From assembly GCA_037042915.1 (NCBI GenBank), contig CM073200.1:992001-1056000 (forward strand): a stretch of 64,000 bases of DNA. The letters are read 5' to 3'. Below the pieces are notes generated by a model that was not told the DNA's origin, searched no databases, and saw only the letters and a program-made list of their open reading frames with translations. Position 1 is the first letter of the stretch, and each line of letters begins with the position of its first letter. The position numbers and the translations under genes are program-made. This stretch comes from Auricularia sp. M13 (Eukaryota; Basidiomycota; Agaricomycetes; Auriculariales; Auriculariaceae). Positions 1-11,293 of this stretch are shown here, piece by piece.

Positions 1-3000
1 GGCGAGCTTCTCTTTTCTGGCGCCGTCGACACGGTCCCTGTAAGGCAGGCCTTCAGAAGAAAAGCCAATACAACATGATATGGCACTGACCTGGTACGAG
101 AACTGTGGGATTAACCCAGCCGAAGTGTCGTTGAATGACAGGGTGATTTTGAAGCACACTGCGAATCTCCTCACTCGCTTGCGTCCACTCGCCGTTTTCC
201 TTCCAAAATCCTCCGCTAATCATATGCTTCATTCGATCCATATTTCCGAGCGCCATGGCGATATCGCGGCTTGGGGCTTGATGGTTACTGAGCACAGAGC
301 ACATTCGGAATATCGCGTTGAAGCATTCGAAGACCTCCGTTGCGAAGCGGATGCCAGGGCCAAAGCGTGGAATATCCTCCGGCAGGTGCGTGAGCAGATG
401 GAGCTTGATCTTGGTCACAATTCGGGTCGGGTCGAGGGCGGTAAATGCGTCCAAAACGTTGCTGATCAATATCCGAAGATCGTCCTAAAATGAAGCATGA
501 TTATACGCAGATGAGGCAGAAAGATTGTACGTGCGAGGTACTCGGTCATATTCTCGATTTTTTCGAACCAAAGGTGTGCTGCGAGCGCTCCAGCAGCTTG
601 CGCCAATTTGAATTGCTTATCGGTCGTAATTTCGTGGAGATGGAAAACCTGTGTCTGCAAGAGCGCCTTGAAATGCTTTCCAATGAGGTTGCTCCTGTAC
701 TGCATCATGTACGACGCGCGAAAGGGTGGGATTGTCAAGCCGCTAATGTCGGTCGACTGCAGCCGCAGCACAAAGAGAGCCTGCATGGCTTCGGTCCACG
801 ACGTGTGGAGCCCGTGCCACACATACTTTGCAACCCCAAGTAAAATTGTATGGAGGAGCTCGACGGGCGTATCAGAATGTGCATTGAGCCCTGCACTCAG
901 TTTAGTCCAAACCATCAAGACTGCACTGTCACGAACCTGCCCATTCCAACAGCGGGTGATACTTGTCACCTGGCTGCGCGTAAAGCCACACCAAGAGGCG
1001 TTGGGCAATTGCCTCTTCGTCCTTCTCGCCCGCATCCTTGAGCTTGCGGGCCTCGGCGATGAGCTTCTCGATCCATACAACGGCAATTGCGTCCTTGACT
1101 CCAGTCTCGGTTTGCTTCAGCTTGACCGCCGTTGCGACGCCGTGGCAGGCGGTCTCAATTTGTTCCTTGACGTATTTGAGGGTCGCTTCGGGTGAGCGAG
1201 GCACTCCGGGCTTCAAGAAGATGCCGTTTCAGAGTAAGCAATTGTCAGAGTTTGACCAACGCACCGTGAAATTGTTGATAAACCATTCGGGTGATTCGTC
1301 ATCGTCCCTCGGTCGCCGAATGTTCTCGCAGCGCCGGCAATGCTTGGTTGACTGTCCGCCTGCATGGGAACAGTTCTCCGACTGCTGGGGGTTGTCGCCG
1401 GGAAGAGCTTGTGCGACAATGCGAAACTTGCAGAGAACCCGCCTTGCGGCGTGATAACACGGGTGCGGTGTTGTATGAGTTGCGCTATACAATAGATGAG
1501 CTTCCCTGGGATCCAGTCGCCGAGCAGAGACTCACAGAATATGCTCCTTGATTGCAGAGAACTGTTCTGGCGCTGTGGCATGTGGCGAAGTACTGACAAA
1601 CCGAACAAAGTACTCTTGCTGAAGGAGTGCCGCGGGCAAGCACATGTTCGAGACATAGATATTGATGTGCTTGTTGTACTGCTTCGAGACGTTGCCGGAA
1701 ACGTCGTCCGCCCAGAGATTTACAAAAACGGTGTAGAGCTCACTGTCACCTGCAAGCGCGCGTAACGGGTTTGGCATAGCGGCGTCCGCGAATTCCTGGC
1801 TCTCCGCTGGATGGATGATCAATATTTCGTCTGGACCAGCAGTTGGAGGACGTACAAGTGAGAGCTGGAAGCATTTCCTGTTCCAGTAGTTCGACATACG
1901 TGAAACGGAACTCATTGATGCGGACCGAGTCGCGCAGATCTGCGGCTACTGGCTCTGGAGCAATCTGGCCACCCTCACCCCGCTATTGACTGTCAGAAAA
2001 CGACGCGATAATTTTGAGATATTGCTCACCGGGCCAAATGCAACCTTGCGACAGAGGCCAACGTTCTCGCCTTTAACGGTGGCCCACATGTAAGGCACCA
2101 CAAACGTGCCGTTGTTGAGCATGGCCAATTCGCCAACGTAAAAGTGCTGGTTCCCATGTACCATCATCGGTGTAAGGAGGTCGCGGGGTACCTCCCGCCA
2201 GCGTGTAGACTCCCACGCCTCGCTAACGCTATCTGGGGCGAGCTCCGGGTACGGATGAAAATGCGGTGCGACCTGTGGGTTTCCGAACTCCTTTTTCAAG
2301 AATAAGTTAAGGTACCTTATTCAAGTCATGTGAAGCGCACCATGGCGATGGTATCTCGGATATCATTTGAGTAGAAAATGTTGCCATGAACGGAGCGGTG
2401 TTGGACCGTATTCGGCGAACATTTCTGTCGTAGCACCTCCTGGCACTTCCGAAGGGCATAGAATGACGGCACCTCCTTTGCACCGCATTGCTCAAGGACA
2501 AAGAGAATCACTTTCATATGAGCATCGGATAGTCGAAGGCGCGGAAGACTGTCCAGGAGGTCAAGGAAAAACATCTAAGCTGCTTCAGCGGATCGCGAAG
2601 CAACAGCATTGCTCAAGAAAGCAGACCGTTTTATTCGGGTACGGAAACCACACAGGGTCGACCTTGTCATCGCTGGCGAGCTGCGCCTGTACTGCCGAGG
2701 CCGTAATGCTCCCAAAGAGCCCTGTAGGGCTTGAGCAAGTCGTTGTCGTCGACAAACTCGGACACATACCACTGTCACGAAGTTCGTCGGCAATAGCGCT
2801 GACGGTTGCGTCGTATTCGTCAGAAGGTCGGTCTTCGTCAGATGCAGAGAGGGCGATAAGGTCCGCGACAAGATTGACCAGCTTGTCCTGATAGCGCTTC
2901 TCAAATGCCTCCACCGTTTGCTGTTGCGCTTGTTCTAACATTTGACGGGCATATTCGGTTTCTTCTGCTGTTGGTTCAAGGCCAAAGTCGTTGAACATTG

Positions 3001-3303
3001 CCTGGAAGTCTGGCAAGGGATCGTGACCTGCGTCAACCGTCGGACGCGTCGGGGATGGTGCAATATCGAAGCCGCCAAGAGCCTCCCTGCTGGTACCGTC
3101 GTCGGTATAGAGAGCAGCCATCTTAGCCCGATGCTTTTGCGCAAACTGGATGGAAGCCGCGTTCTGGACATGGGTTTCAGTCTTGAGGTGCGCACGAGCG
3201 CTCGACTCCTTGATCCAGTCCGACCCGCAGGTCGTGCAACGGACCAAAGTCTGGTCGGCAGCGTGTCGTTCAAAGCTGTCGTCAAGTTTCTTCTTGGGCG
3301 GCA
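1..3303 (-). CDS. Transposase-like protein of an agaricomycete mobile-element family, multi-exon, 3' end outside window
   Basis: Seen: at least nine minus-strand exons join in frame from an ATG at 3303 (MPPKKKLDD) to the left edge. The N-terminus has a zinc-finger-like CTTC..H..H pattern ([10 protein letters not shown], then AHLKTETHV). Further exons carry [17 protein letters not shown] (about 2574), FVVPYMW (about 2110), the block [19 protein letters not shown] (about 1690), [10 protein letters not shown] (1400), a QPGDK exon (960), [20 protein letters not shown] (about 970-900) and [19 protein letters not shown] (about 330). Typical donors and acceptors separate them, for example an intron of about 55 nt around 40-95. 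Family knowledge: this order of blocks recurs in many copies in mushroom and polypore genomes and behaves like a CACTA-superfamily or KDZ/Plavaka-related transposase; I cannot fix the exact family. Every exon is open, so the copy may be young or domesticated. Terminal repeats were not found because the 3' side is outside the window. Confidence 0.7.
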
Positions 3304-3728
3304 TTTTGGGAGGCAGAAGAGATGGGAGCAGGCAGCGCACGAGAGAGGGTGGGCAGATAAGGCCCGCAGCGGTGAGACATGCCAGACAAGAGCGTCAAGA
3401 TCCGACCAAGATGAGTCAATTGTGATGGTGCATCATGCAGAGGCCGCAAATGTGAGCCCTTCCCACTCAAAGAATGAAGAACAAGGTGGCGGGTGTGCAG
3501 TCGTGTTGAACGAGGCAGTTGCGCAAAAGTCCAGGTCGCGCCTATTGCGGACCGGAGTCTAAAAGCGCGGACCGGAGCTGCACAGCGCCCGAACCTGAGC
3601 AGAATGATTACAAGACAGTGAGCTTTGAGAATGAGGACTGTGGAATTGACATGTTAACTTAGATGGTTTACATGCAATTTCGAAATGTGGTGGTAATGTG
3701 ATCGTATGTCGGAAGATCATATGAACAA
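3304..3728. other. Non-coding upstream region of the transposase-like gene
   Basis: No gene recognised. This is the 5' flank of the minus-strand transposase-like gene and runs up to the MITE that begins at 3731. Short open frames overlapping 3282-3562 have no recognisable content. Confidence 0.5.
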
Positions 3729-3730
3729 TA

Positions 3731-4217
3731 CTGTAAAGCTAATAATTATTACCGGGGCCTCTGGACCGTGACACGTCGGAGACATTACCTTGGGCCTCCC
3801 GTGACACGTGACCAAGGCCATATGACTGAAAAAAAAAACTGATAGCTGTACTGGTATTTCTCATCAGGAGGACATGCAGTTGCCCAATTGGATAGGCAAA
3901 CAAGATGTTGTGCCGGATTATTTGATATTCTGGACCTTTCCAGGATTCCCGATGCGTCAACCAGGTAATTCATCGAGAAATAAGGCACTAATCGCTCTAA
4001 TTTGCGACATACTATGTGGAAACCCCTCTACATGTAATGCTATATCATGCGCGCCGAAGGCGCGCCGCTCCTGACGGTAATAACTGAGCAATTGGGCCTT
4101 CGAACGTCGTGACATCCTGTTACCTCGAGCAGCCCGTGACATGCTACAAAAGATGATTATTACCGGGCCGTGCGTCCTCCGTGACGCGTGACGCGGTAAT
4201 AATTATTAGCTTTACAG
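3731..4217. mobile_element. MITE (487 bp) with 24-bp perfect terminal inverted repeats and TA target duplication
   Basis: The left end begins CTGTAAAGCTAATAATTATT at 3731, and the exact reverse complement ends at 4217 (24 bp, 3731-3754 against 4194-4217). TA lies immediately outside both ends (3729-3730 and 4218-4219), as expected for Tc1/mariner-type insertion. No transposase is encoded, so it must be mobilised in trans. The interior repeats short GTGACACG/GTGACGCG and ATTATTACCGGG motifs near both ends. Confidence 0.85.
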
Positions 4218-4516
4218 TAGTCTGATTACCATATCGCGGAAATCCGACTGGAAACCACATCGCAACAACGTCGCGATGACCTGCAGGCTTTAGCCGCCTG
4301 CCACACCGACTAATGGCACTGTGTTCCATACGGAACTCGAGCGGAGGTGTATGGCACGAGCACAAGAGACAAGAAAGACCGCGAACTCCGACAACTCTTA
4401 CTTACTCTCCCATCTCGCGTCAGCCAAGTCAACTCGTGCTGAAATAGTTGCAGCTGTAACTGCTGTTACCAAATCGCAGGTGACACTGGCAAGGTCTTGA
4501 CTTCCTCACTACGACT

Positions 4517-5229
4517 TCACTGAGCCACCCTCGCCATTTTCGCATGCAACGCCTCCTTGAACCCCGGCGTCTCCCAATCGTCCCAGCAAATAGCCAGCAT
4601 GGCCGAATGCCTCCCCGGCCGTGGGTCTCCGGGGCGCAGATGGCCTTCACGATCCTCCGGCAGGATTCTCTGCCAGCGCAGAATGCCCTCCAACTTGAAC
4701 CCTAGCCTCTGCGCAGCATTGATGCTGGGCGCGTTGTCCGCGTGCGCCTGCCACTGCACGCGGCGCAGATGCAGCTCGTCGAAGCAGTATTGGAGGAGGA
4801 GCGCATTCTGGTGCGTGTTGACGTGCGTGCGCTGGAAGCGCGGCGCGACGGTGACGAAGCCGATCTCCGTGCTTTCGTTCTCGACGGAGGTGTTGAGCAG
4901 CCCGACGATACCGGCGAATGTCGCTTCTCCTTCCCCGTTGGAAATGTCGTAGGTCGCCCAGACCGTCCGTGTGGGGTCGGGCGCGATCCATTTGGCGTAC
5001 CACGCGCGCACGGCGTCGAGACTCGTCAGCTGCGCGAAGGGCATGTAGCGGTTAATGTCCGGCGCTGCTTTCACGACTTTCCAGTAGAGCGGGAGGTGCA
5101 CGTCGGGCTGAGGAACGGTGTCAGCTCAGGGAGCGTTGTGCAGAGCTCTGACTCGGAGCGCCTCACGTCGAACACCACTAACCGCACGCGGTCCGACTCA
5201 AGGTTCTTGACTGGGTACAGGAACGACAT
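4517..5229 (-). CDS. GNAT-family N-acetyltransferase (RimJ/RimL-like)
   Basis: Predicted two-exon gene. Exon 1 is 5229-5167 (MSFLYPVKNLESDRVRLVVF..), a 59-nt intron follows (5166-5108, donor GTGAGG, branch CTGAC, acceptor CAG), and exon 2 is 5107-4517; the product is about 217 residues. The opening NLESDRVRL is the usual start of RimJ/RimL-like acetyltransferases. The middle gives IGFVTVAPRFQRTHV, the acetyl-CoA-binding strand and pyrophosphate-loop region of GNAT domains, in the less canonical RimJ form. NAPSINAAQRLGFKLEGILR follows, the typical motif B with the N..A..LGF signature and C-terminal strand. Such enzymes move acetyl from acetyl-CoA to an amine or protein N-terminus; the substrate cannot be told here. 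The ATG at 5229 is chosen because it restores the N-terminal strand. Single copy, with no operon-like partner. Confidence 0.8.
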
Positions 5230-5549
5230 GACCACAATTAGTCGGGATGCGCGAACGCGTTCAAGACTTTAAGACGTAGAAGGGGGAGCCAAGTCAGGTC
5301 AAGTCATACACACGCGCTTGCGCCATTTCGCCGGCGCTTTCGGGAGGTCGTCCCGAATGTGCAATTCAGCGGGGGTCTGTGCGTGATGTATTCCTGAGTG
5401 TTTAATAAACTGAGATGACTAGATACAGTAGGTGAGGAAGACGAGAACAGGTTTGATTGAATGTTCCTCGCATTTTGGTTGTTATCGACCATTTTGGTAC
5501 CAGCAAAGCTAATACAGGATGTCACGTAGCAGAGCGATCCATTTATCAA
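5230..5549. other. Intergenic region between GNAT gene and tRNA
   Basis: No open frame with recognisable content. It contains the divergent 5' flank of the GNAT gene and the upstream flank of the tRNA-Pro gene. Confidence 0.5.
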
Positions 5550-5638
5550 GGCCTGGTGGTCTAGTGGTATGATTCATGCTTAGGGTCGTCGCAGGACGCC
5601 AATGCGTGAGGTCCCGGGTTCAATCCCCGGCTAGGCCC
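5550..5638 (+). tRNA. tRNA-Pro (anticodon AGG), with a short intron
   Basis: The acceptor stem GGCCTGG pairs with CTAGGCC, including one G-T pair, followed by discriminator C, which is typical of eukaryotic tRNA-Pro. Box A is TGGTCTAGTGG and box B is GGTTCAATCCC. The anticodon arm pairs CATGC with GCGTG around the loop TTAGGG, which gives AGG. About 17 nt after the base following the anticodon are extra and fit a canonical tRNA intron (about 5586-5602). A T-rich stretch (TTGTTTTG) just past the gene is a plausible Pol III terminator. Confidence 0.9.
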
Positions 5639-6015
5639 TTGTTTTGTTGTGATGAATGTCCATGCGCTTAGTGTGTCTGAATCCCACGCGCTGAGAGGAT
5701 CATGTTCATCAGTGTCCGATGTCATAACGCTCGCGCTGAAATACGAATCATATTTTTCCTTTTTCTTGTTTCGGTCGTCGTCGGCTCTTGGCTGTGTAGC
5801 TTAGTCCTCTGCTCTTGGCTCGCCTGAGAGTTGTGAATGGTCAGAACAGCTGGCCCATAGTACAATGTGCATAGCAAGATTTCTACTGCGGTTTTACAGT
5901 TCAGTTAACTATGCGGATATTAGAGCTTGCTAAGTTCTTCTTGATATTCCAAGTTGATTCCGGGTTGGCAACTGGGAAGTGCCGGTCGGAAAAGGATCCG
6001 AAATCTTGTTTCTGT

Positions 6016-6091
6016 TGGTCCGCTCGCGCCGCGTCCGCTCTTCTCGTTCCCCGTCCTCCTCCTCCCTTTCCGCCTCAAGACCCAAAACAAT
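6016..6091 (+). promoter_or_regulatory. Pyrimidine-rich leader of the eS4 gene
   Basis: The stretch just before the start codon is almost all C and T (for example CCCCGTCCTCCTCCTCCC). Pyrimidine tracts of this kind are common in the 5' leaders and core promoters of fungal ribosomal protein genes. The transcription start cannot be placed from sequence alone. Confidence 0.45.
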
Positions 6092-7015
6092 ATGGTGCGC
6101 GCATGCTCCAGAGCCCATTCCCTGTCCTCGTGCCTGGAATTTTGCTGACGCTGGCCGTCGTGCGCAGGCCCGCGGACCGAAAAAGCACTTGAAGCGCCTC
6201 AATGCGCCGTCGTCGTGGATGCTCGACAAGCTCTCGGGCACCTACGCGCCGCGTCCGTCGCCGGGCCCGCACAAGCTGCGGGAGTCGTTCCCGTTGACCA
6301 TTCTGCTGCGCAACCGCCTCAAGTACGCGATCACCGGCCGCGAGGTCACCAAGATCCTTGCCCAGCGCCTTGTCAAGGTTGACGGCAAGGTGCGCACGGA
6401 CGACACTTACCCGACGGGCTTCATGGGTGAGCGAGAAATGATATTGGATAGTTCTGAAATTAATCCTGGGATAATTCAGATGTCATTTCGCTGGAGCGCA
6501 CGGGCGAGCACTTCCGCATCCTGTACGACGTCAAGGGCCGCTTCGTCATCCACCGCATCACGGCCGAGGAGGCCTCCTACAAGCTGCTCAAGGTCCGCCG
6601 CGTCGCGCTCGGCGCCCGGGGCGTCCCCTACATCGTCACCCACGACGGCCGCACGATCCGGTACCCGGACCCGCTCATCCGCACCCACGACACCGTCAAG
6701 TTCGACCTCGAGCAGAACAAGATCGTCGACTTTGTCAAGTTCGACACCGGCAACATCGTCGTCGTCACCGGCGGCCGCAACATGGGCCGCGCCGGCGTCA
6801 TCACCCACCGCGAGCACCACCACGGCGGCTTCGACATCGTCCACGTCCGCGACTCGCTCGACCGCACCTTCGCCACCCGCATCTCCAACATTTTCGTCAT
6901 TGGCGAGGGCACCAAGCCTTGGATCTCCCTGCCCAAGGGCAAGGGCACCAAGCTCACCATCTCTGAGGAGCGTGACGTCCGCCGTCGTCAGAAGGCGGCT
7001 GCGCTTGAGGCGTAA
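6092..7015 (+). CDS. RPS4: 40S ribosomal protein eS4
   Basis: Three exons, 265 residues. Exon 1 is the ATG alone (6092-6094). A 73-nt intron (6095-6167, branch CTGAC) is followed by exon 2 (6168-6426), which begins [21 protein letters not shown] 53-nt intron (6427-6479) splits the aspartate codon of GFMD, and exon 3 is 6480-7015. Order of parts: eS4 N-terminal region, S4 RNA-binding segment ([20 protein letters not shown]), the central eS4 domain ([15 protein letters not shown]), a KOW-type segment ([18 protein letters not shown]) and the eS4 C-terminal tail ([18 protein letters not shown]). It is a structural protein of the small ribosomal subunit. Codon use is strongly C-ending, as in highly expressed genes, and this creates long shadow open frames on both strands. 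Confidence 0.97.
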
Positions 7016-7502
7016 ACCTGGCGCGCGGCGCGGTGGGAGGAGTTGTATGCCATGGCCCCCATGTCCTTCTATGTTTCTTACTGCCCCTCCAACTACCAAA
7101 ATGAACGGCTTGGCTAGAGGCGTGGGGTCTGTTTTCCTCGTATGCGTGACTTCGTTTAAAAGGCTACTGTCTGGGTGTTGGTCACCAATCTTGTTGAAAA
7201 CGCAAGGTCGACATGTAGTATTGTCGCTGTGCCGGAGGCTGCTAGACAAGCCGTCTCTTGTCAGTATTAATGCTGTTTGTTTCTAGGCACCCGAACTTCC
7301 TTGCTATCAAACCCAACGGAGACTGCTCTCTGCATCCTGTACCTATGCTCCGTTCCAAGCATGTCATGCCCAGATATAGGCGCCGGCCGCCGACAGATTG
7401 GCTGATCCATCAAAACCAAAGAGGACCACACAATGTAGTTTTCTGAATTTCAACATCTCAGAGCCAATTTCAAGCACCTGCAGTGGCTCGTTGTCTCTTG
7501 CA
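7016..7502. other. Intergenic, eS4 3' flank and kinase-fusion 5' flank
   Basis: No gene seen. It holds the 3' untranslated region of eS4 and the promoter of the downstream kinase-WD40 gene. No terminator or TATA motif is convincing. Confidence 0.5.
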
Positions 7503-10500
7503 ATGGCGGACAGGTGCGCATGAGCAGGATACAATGGCACTAATATCTGCTGCTGACCTCCATTCACACTGCAGCACGAGACCGTTCACGCTGGCCGAGA
7601 CGAAGGCGCGGCGCTACACGCGGAACGACTTCGAGCCGCCCGTGCTCGGGCAGCTGGGAGAGCTGGCGCAGATGACCTTCGACGCGTGCGCGTCTTCCAC
7701 AGCTGATCCCGCGCGCGCGGCTTCTGACGCCAAGCAGCGATCACTGCGAGCAGCTTGCGCGCGCACTTTGCGGCCGACTCGTCGTGCATTCCTCCGAGGC
7801 CAGCAGCAACCGGCGTGTTCTCAAGGTAATTCGCGGATGGATTTTAAGAGCTCGCGCTTTATCTATCTAATTGCAGGCGCTCCTGGCGATTGACTACATC
7901 CTGCACGTCGGCGCGGACGACTTCCGAGCGCATCTCTCTAGCATCACGAACACCACACCCAATGCATTGACGGCGCTTTCTCAGTTGGCATCAGAGCTTC
8001 CTGGTCAATCGCCAACTCGGGAGAAGGCGAAGGAAATACTCTACCTCCTCGACCACCCCGAAATATTGTCATGGGCCCGCCGCGGAGCAGCCAAGGCGCT
8101 CGGACTGCTCCTCGGCCGCGAATTCCAAGTCGGTGTCGGCAAGACGGAGCAGTCCGCTGCCGTGATATCAACTCGCATGGACGGCCTCTCCCTCGCCGAG
8201 CCCGAGAATCGTATGCCACATTCTAGATTTTTCATTTTCTCGATCTGACATACCAGGAATCAGGTGTGCGACGGGTTACCAATCTGAAGGCGACGACGCC
8301 CAGCGTCGAAGACTACCGTGCGACGTTCGAGACGCTGAACATCACTGACGCGATCTCCCTCGTCTCGGAGAGGCCGGTCAAGTCTAGCTTCATCTCGGAC
8401 GTGTACCAAGGACGCTGGGCCCGCTACGGAAGAGATATCAAGGTACAGCGCAATAAATTCGATCCTCAGCGCTGCTTCACACGTCTTACCACGCAACGCG
8501 CAAGGTCGCAGTCAAAGTCGTCCGGGTGACGGGCGGTCTCCCGGAACGCGCTCTGAGGGTACGATCGTTCAAGCAAATTGTTATTCGACGCTCATTTCCC
8601 TCCTTAGCGTCACATCCGCGAAATCTCGCTCTGGCACGAGGTCGCGCACGAGAACATCCTCCCGCTGTGCGGGCTTTACTGGGGCCCGGAGAACGGCAGC
8701 CCGGCCCTGGTGTCGCCCTGGTGCGACAACGGCGATATCAATGCTTACCTGAGCGCAGTGGCCGCTGGCGGACAGGGAGACACGGTTCTGGATGGCTTGA
8801 AGCTGACACTGGTTAGTGCGCGCCCATCGCGAGACAACATGCGTATTTCTGACGCAAGGACAGCTTGAACAGGTGCTGAAGGGCTTGATTTATCGTGCGA
8901 GAATTCATTCGTCTCTGGAACGACCGATTGACCTGGAATTCAGTGCACAACTACAGCCCGACGATCGTTCACGGAGATATCAAAGGGGTGAGATTAGTCG
9001 CGATACAGTATGTGCATCAGCGAAAGTGCTCATGACAGGCTTGCGACTTCTGACAGGCAAATGTACTGGTATCAGACACCGGCGTGGCGCGGCTCTGCGA
9101 CTTTGGTCTCGCATCTGTCGTGAGCGACTCCAAGTCGCTCTCCGCGAACACCACCGCGCGCGGCACGCTGCGCTGGATGGCGCCGGAGCTCTTCGACGAG
9201 GATCACGCACAACACACGACCCAGACCGACGTTTGGGCCTTCGGGTGCCTCGTGTTGGAGGTGCGCCACCCGTCGCACCGCACGTCGCATCATGGTGTAG
9301 GATGGCTGACCATGAAACTCGGCCACATGGCATGATAGGTACAAGCGGGAAGCATCCCGTATTACACTCTGGACAACGAGTCCGCCGTCATCCGCGCCAT
9401 ATACATCGACCGCGAGGTGACCGCGCGCCCCGCCGGCTTTCCCGACCGGCTTTGGTGGCTTGCGTTGCAGACGTGGGCTGTGGCACCACTGGAACGTCCG
9501 ACGGCGCGTGCGCTTAACGCGCAGATGCTGCTGCTGCTCGAGTTGCAAGCAGCCAATCCGTCCTCGTGGTACGATCCCGCTCTGCCGACCACGCAGCAAT
9601 TTCCGCCGCCGGTCGCCTATCGCACGCTGGGACCCGATCACGCAAATATCAAGACGGTTCAGGACCTGGCGACCCTGCAGGCCATGCACGCATTGCTCAT
9701 CTCAGGTAGACGTCACATGTTTCTGCTGCGTTGGCATCGATGCTTACACGGCTACTGCTCCTCCTGCAGAAGACGGCCTGGCCATATTGGAGTCGCAGTT
9801 TCGGTACGACAGCGATTATATCGCCGTTCTCAACCTCAGCGCTGCGGCCGCCAGCGGGATTCGCGGCGTCCCTCCGTCTATTTCTGAGCCTTTCGCAGTC
9901 ACTGCAGCGAAGTATATCCACTCATACATTGGTGCCCCGAAGGAGCAGCGCCGCCACACCAGCACCACATTAGAATTGTTACAAATTGCCCGGGTCCCCC
10001 TCACGCAGCTGCGTGCGCTCGTCCGTCTCCTGGCGCGTGATGACATGGTCCTGGCCACCTGGGCGAGAGAGACTTTTGGTCGTACGTGTCTGTGCACACA
10101 GATTTTGGTTTCTCTCATGCTGTGTTTGTAGCCCCCGCGATGCCGATCATCAAGGGGCATACCGCGCACATTAATGGCTTGCAGTTTACACCGGATAACA
10201 AGCGCATAATATCTGCTTCTGACGACCGCACGATTCGCTTATGGGATCTTGATACGGGCGACTGTGTCCTTGGACCACTTTTGGGGCACACCGAGCGCGT
10301 CACCTGCTTGGGGGTGTCGCCGGACGGCCGCTACGTCGTCTCGGGCTCGGACGACACGACTGTCCGCTTGTGGGACGCTGCTTCGGGAGCCACCGTTGGG
10401 GAGCCCATGCGCAGTCACAAGAGCCCTCTGAGGTGTGTGACGTTCGCGTCCAACAGCAGACGTATCGCCTCTGGCGACGAGACCGGTTTCATATGCATCT

Positions 10501-11096
10501 GGGAGCCTTCAGGCGCCGGAAACCCGCCAACCATTCTCCTTGAGGCGCACACCCCCGGACCTGTTCAGGCGCTCTCTTTCGCCACGTTGTACGCAACGCA
10601 GGTGATCTCCCTATCGGGCTGCGTGATATGTCTGCGTGCTCTGGAGGCAGAGTTCAGTGGCGATGTCCAGCTCGCTCTCGGGGAGCGCGAAGCGCAGCTG
10701 ACCGGAAGCGCCGTTGGGTTCGGAAGCGACACTATGCTCTGTGCACTGGGCTTCCGTGGAGGCGACGTATATGTCGTAGATGTCTGCAGTGGCTCGGCGG
10801 AAACGATCAGCCACTTGGGCGTAGTAAACGACGAATCCACGATTGCCCTCGCGTTCATTCCGCAGAGGGATTTGGCTGCACCCGCGCGTCTTGTCGCTGC
10901 GGTTGATAATACCGTTCAAGTATGGGAACTGGGGTCCGCTGAAGGCAGTTCTTTGAGACATCAAGGTTACATTTGGGTATGCCCTCAGAACATTGTGGTT
11001 TCTTCTGACGGTGAGGTTGTTGCTGTCGAAGGCGACGATAATTCCGTGCTGTTTCACGACCTCGCAGACGAGAGGAAACACGGCTATGAAATATAG
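7503..11096 (+). CDS. Predicted ENTH-like / protein kinase / WD40 fusion protein
   Basis: Multi-exon gene with frame-consistent short introns: 7514-7574, 7686-7737, then near 7830, 8215, 8445, 8560, 8810, 8900, 8995, 9265, 9710 and 10085. It starts ATG GCG GAC AG at 7503 and is spliced so the protein begins MADSTRPFTLAETKARRYT. Residues about 10-150 are helical and resemble an ENTH fold: TRNDFEPP..LGELAQMTFD, then VLKALLAIDYIL and TREKAKEILYLLD. The kinase domain follows with a degenerate glycine loop (SSFISDVYQGRW), VAVKVVR, the alpha-C segment RHIREISLWHEV, VHGDIKGANVLV (HGD for HRD), DFGLA and GTLRWMAPE. After a linker come WD40 repeats: two very clear (GHTAHINGLQFTPD..IRLWD; GHTERVTCLGVSPDGRYVVSG..VRLWD), others diverged. 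Catalytic Lys and Asp are present, so it may be active. The ENTH assignment is the weaker part; kinase and WD40 are certain. Confidence 0.85.
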
Positions 11097-11256
11097 AGTT
11101 ACAGTGATATATTGTTATGGTGGCAGATGTCCAATAGCAAGACTGGGTGGATAATAAAGATGTTTCATGATACTACACAAGGGTAATACATATGGTTACG
11201 CGATTGTTCAGCTCTATCATTATAGAATGTCCTGGTGGAATGTCCCGGGAGATGGT

Positions 11257-11285
11257 AGGGCCAGTAATCATGGGTTACTGGCCCT
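11257..11285. repeat. Perfect hairpin in the convergent 3' intergenic space
   Basis: The 11-bp arms AGGGCCAGTAA and TTACTGGCCCT are separated by a 7-nt loop. They sit between the stop of the kinase-WD40 gene (plus) and the stop of the F-box gene (minus). This may be a transcript-end structure or chance; nothing else is seen in 11097-11293. Confidence 0.6.
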
Positions 11286-11293
11286 GGTAGGAT

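Noticed and set aside
5979-7286. 435-codon plus-strand frame and a 257-codon minus frame (6476-7249) over eS4
   Set aside because: They overlap the certain eS4 exons in other frames; the Ser/Thr/Ala runs and acidic runs are shadows of its C-ending codons.
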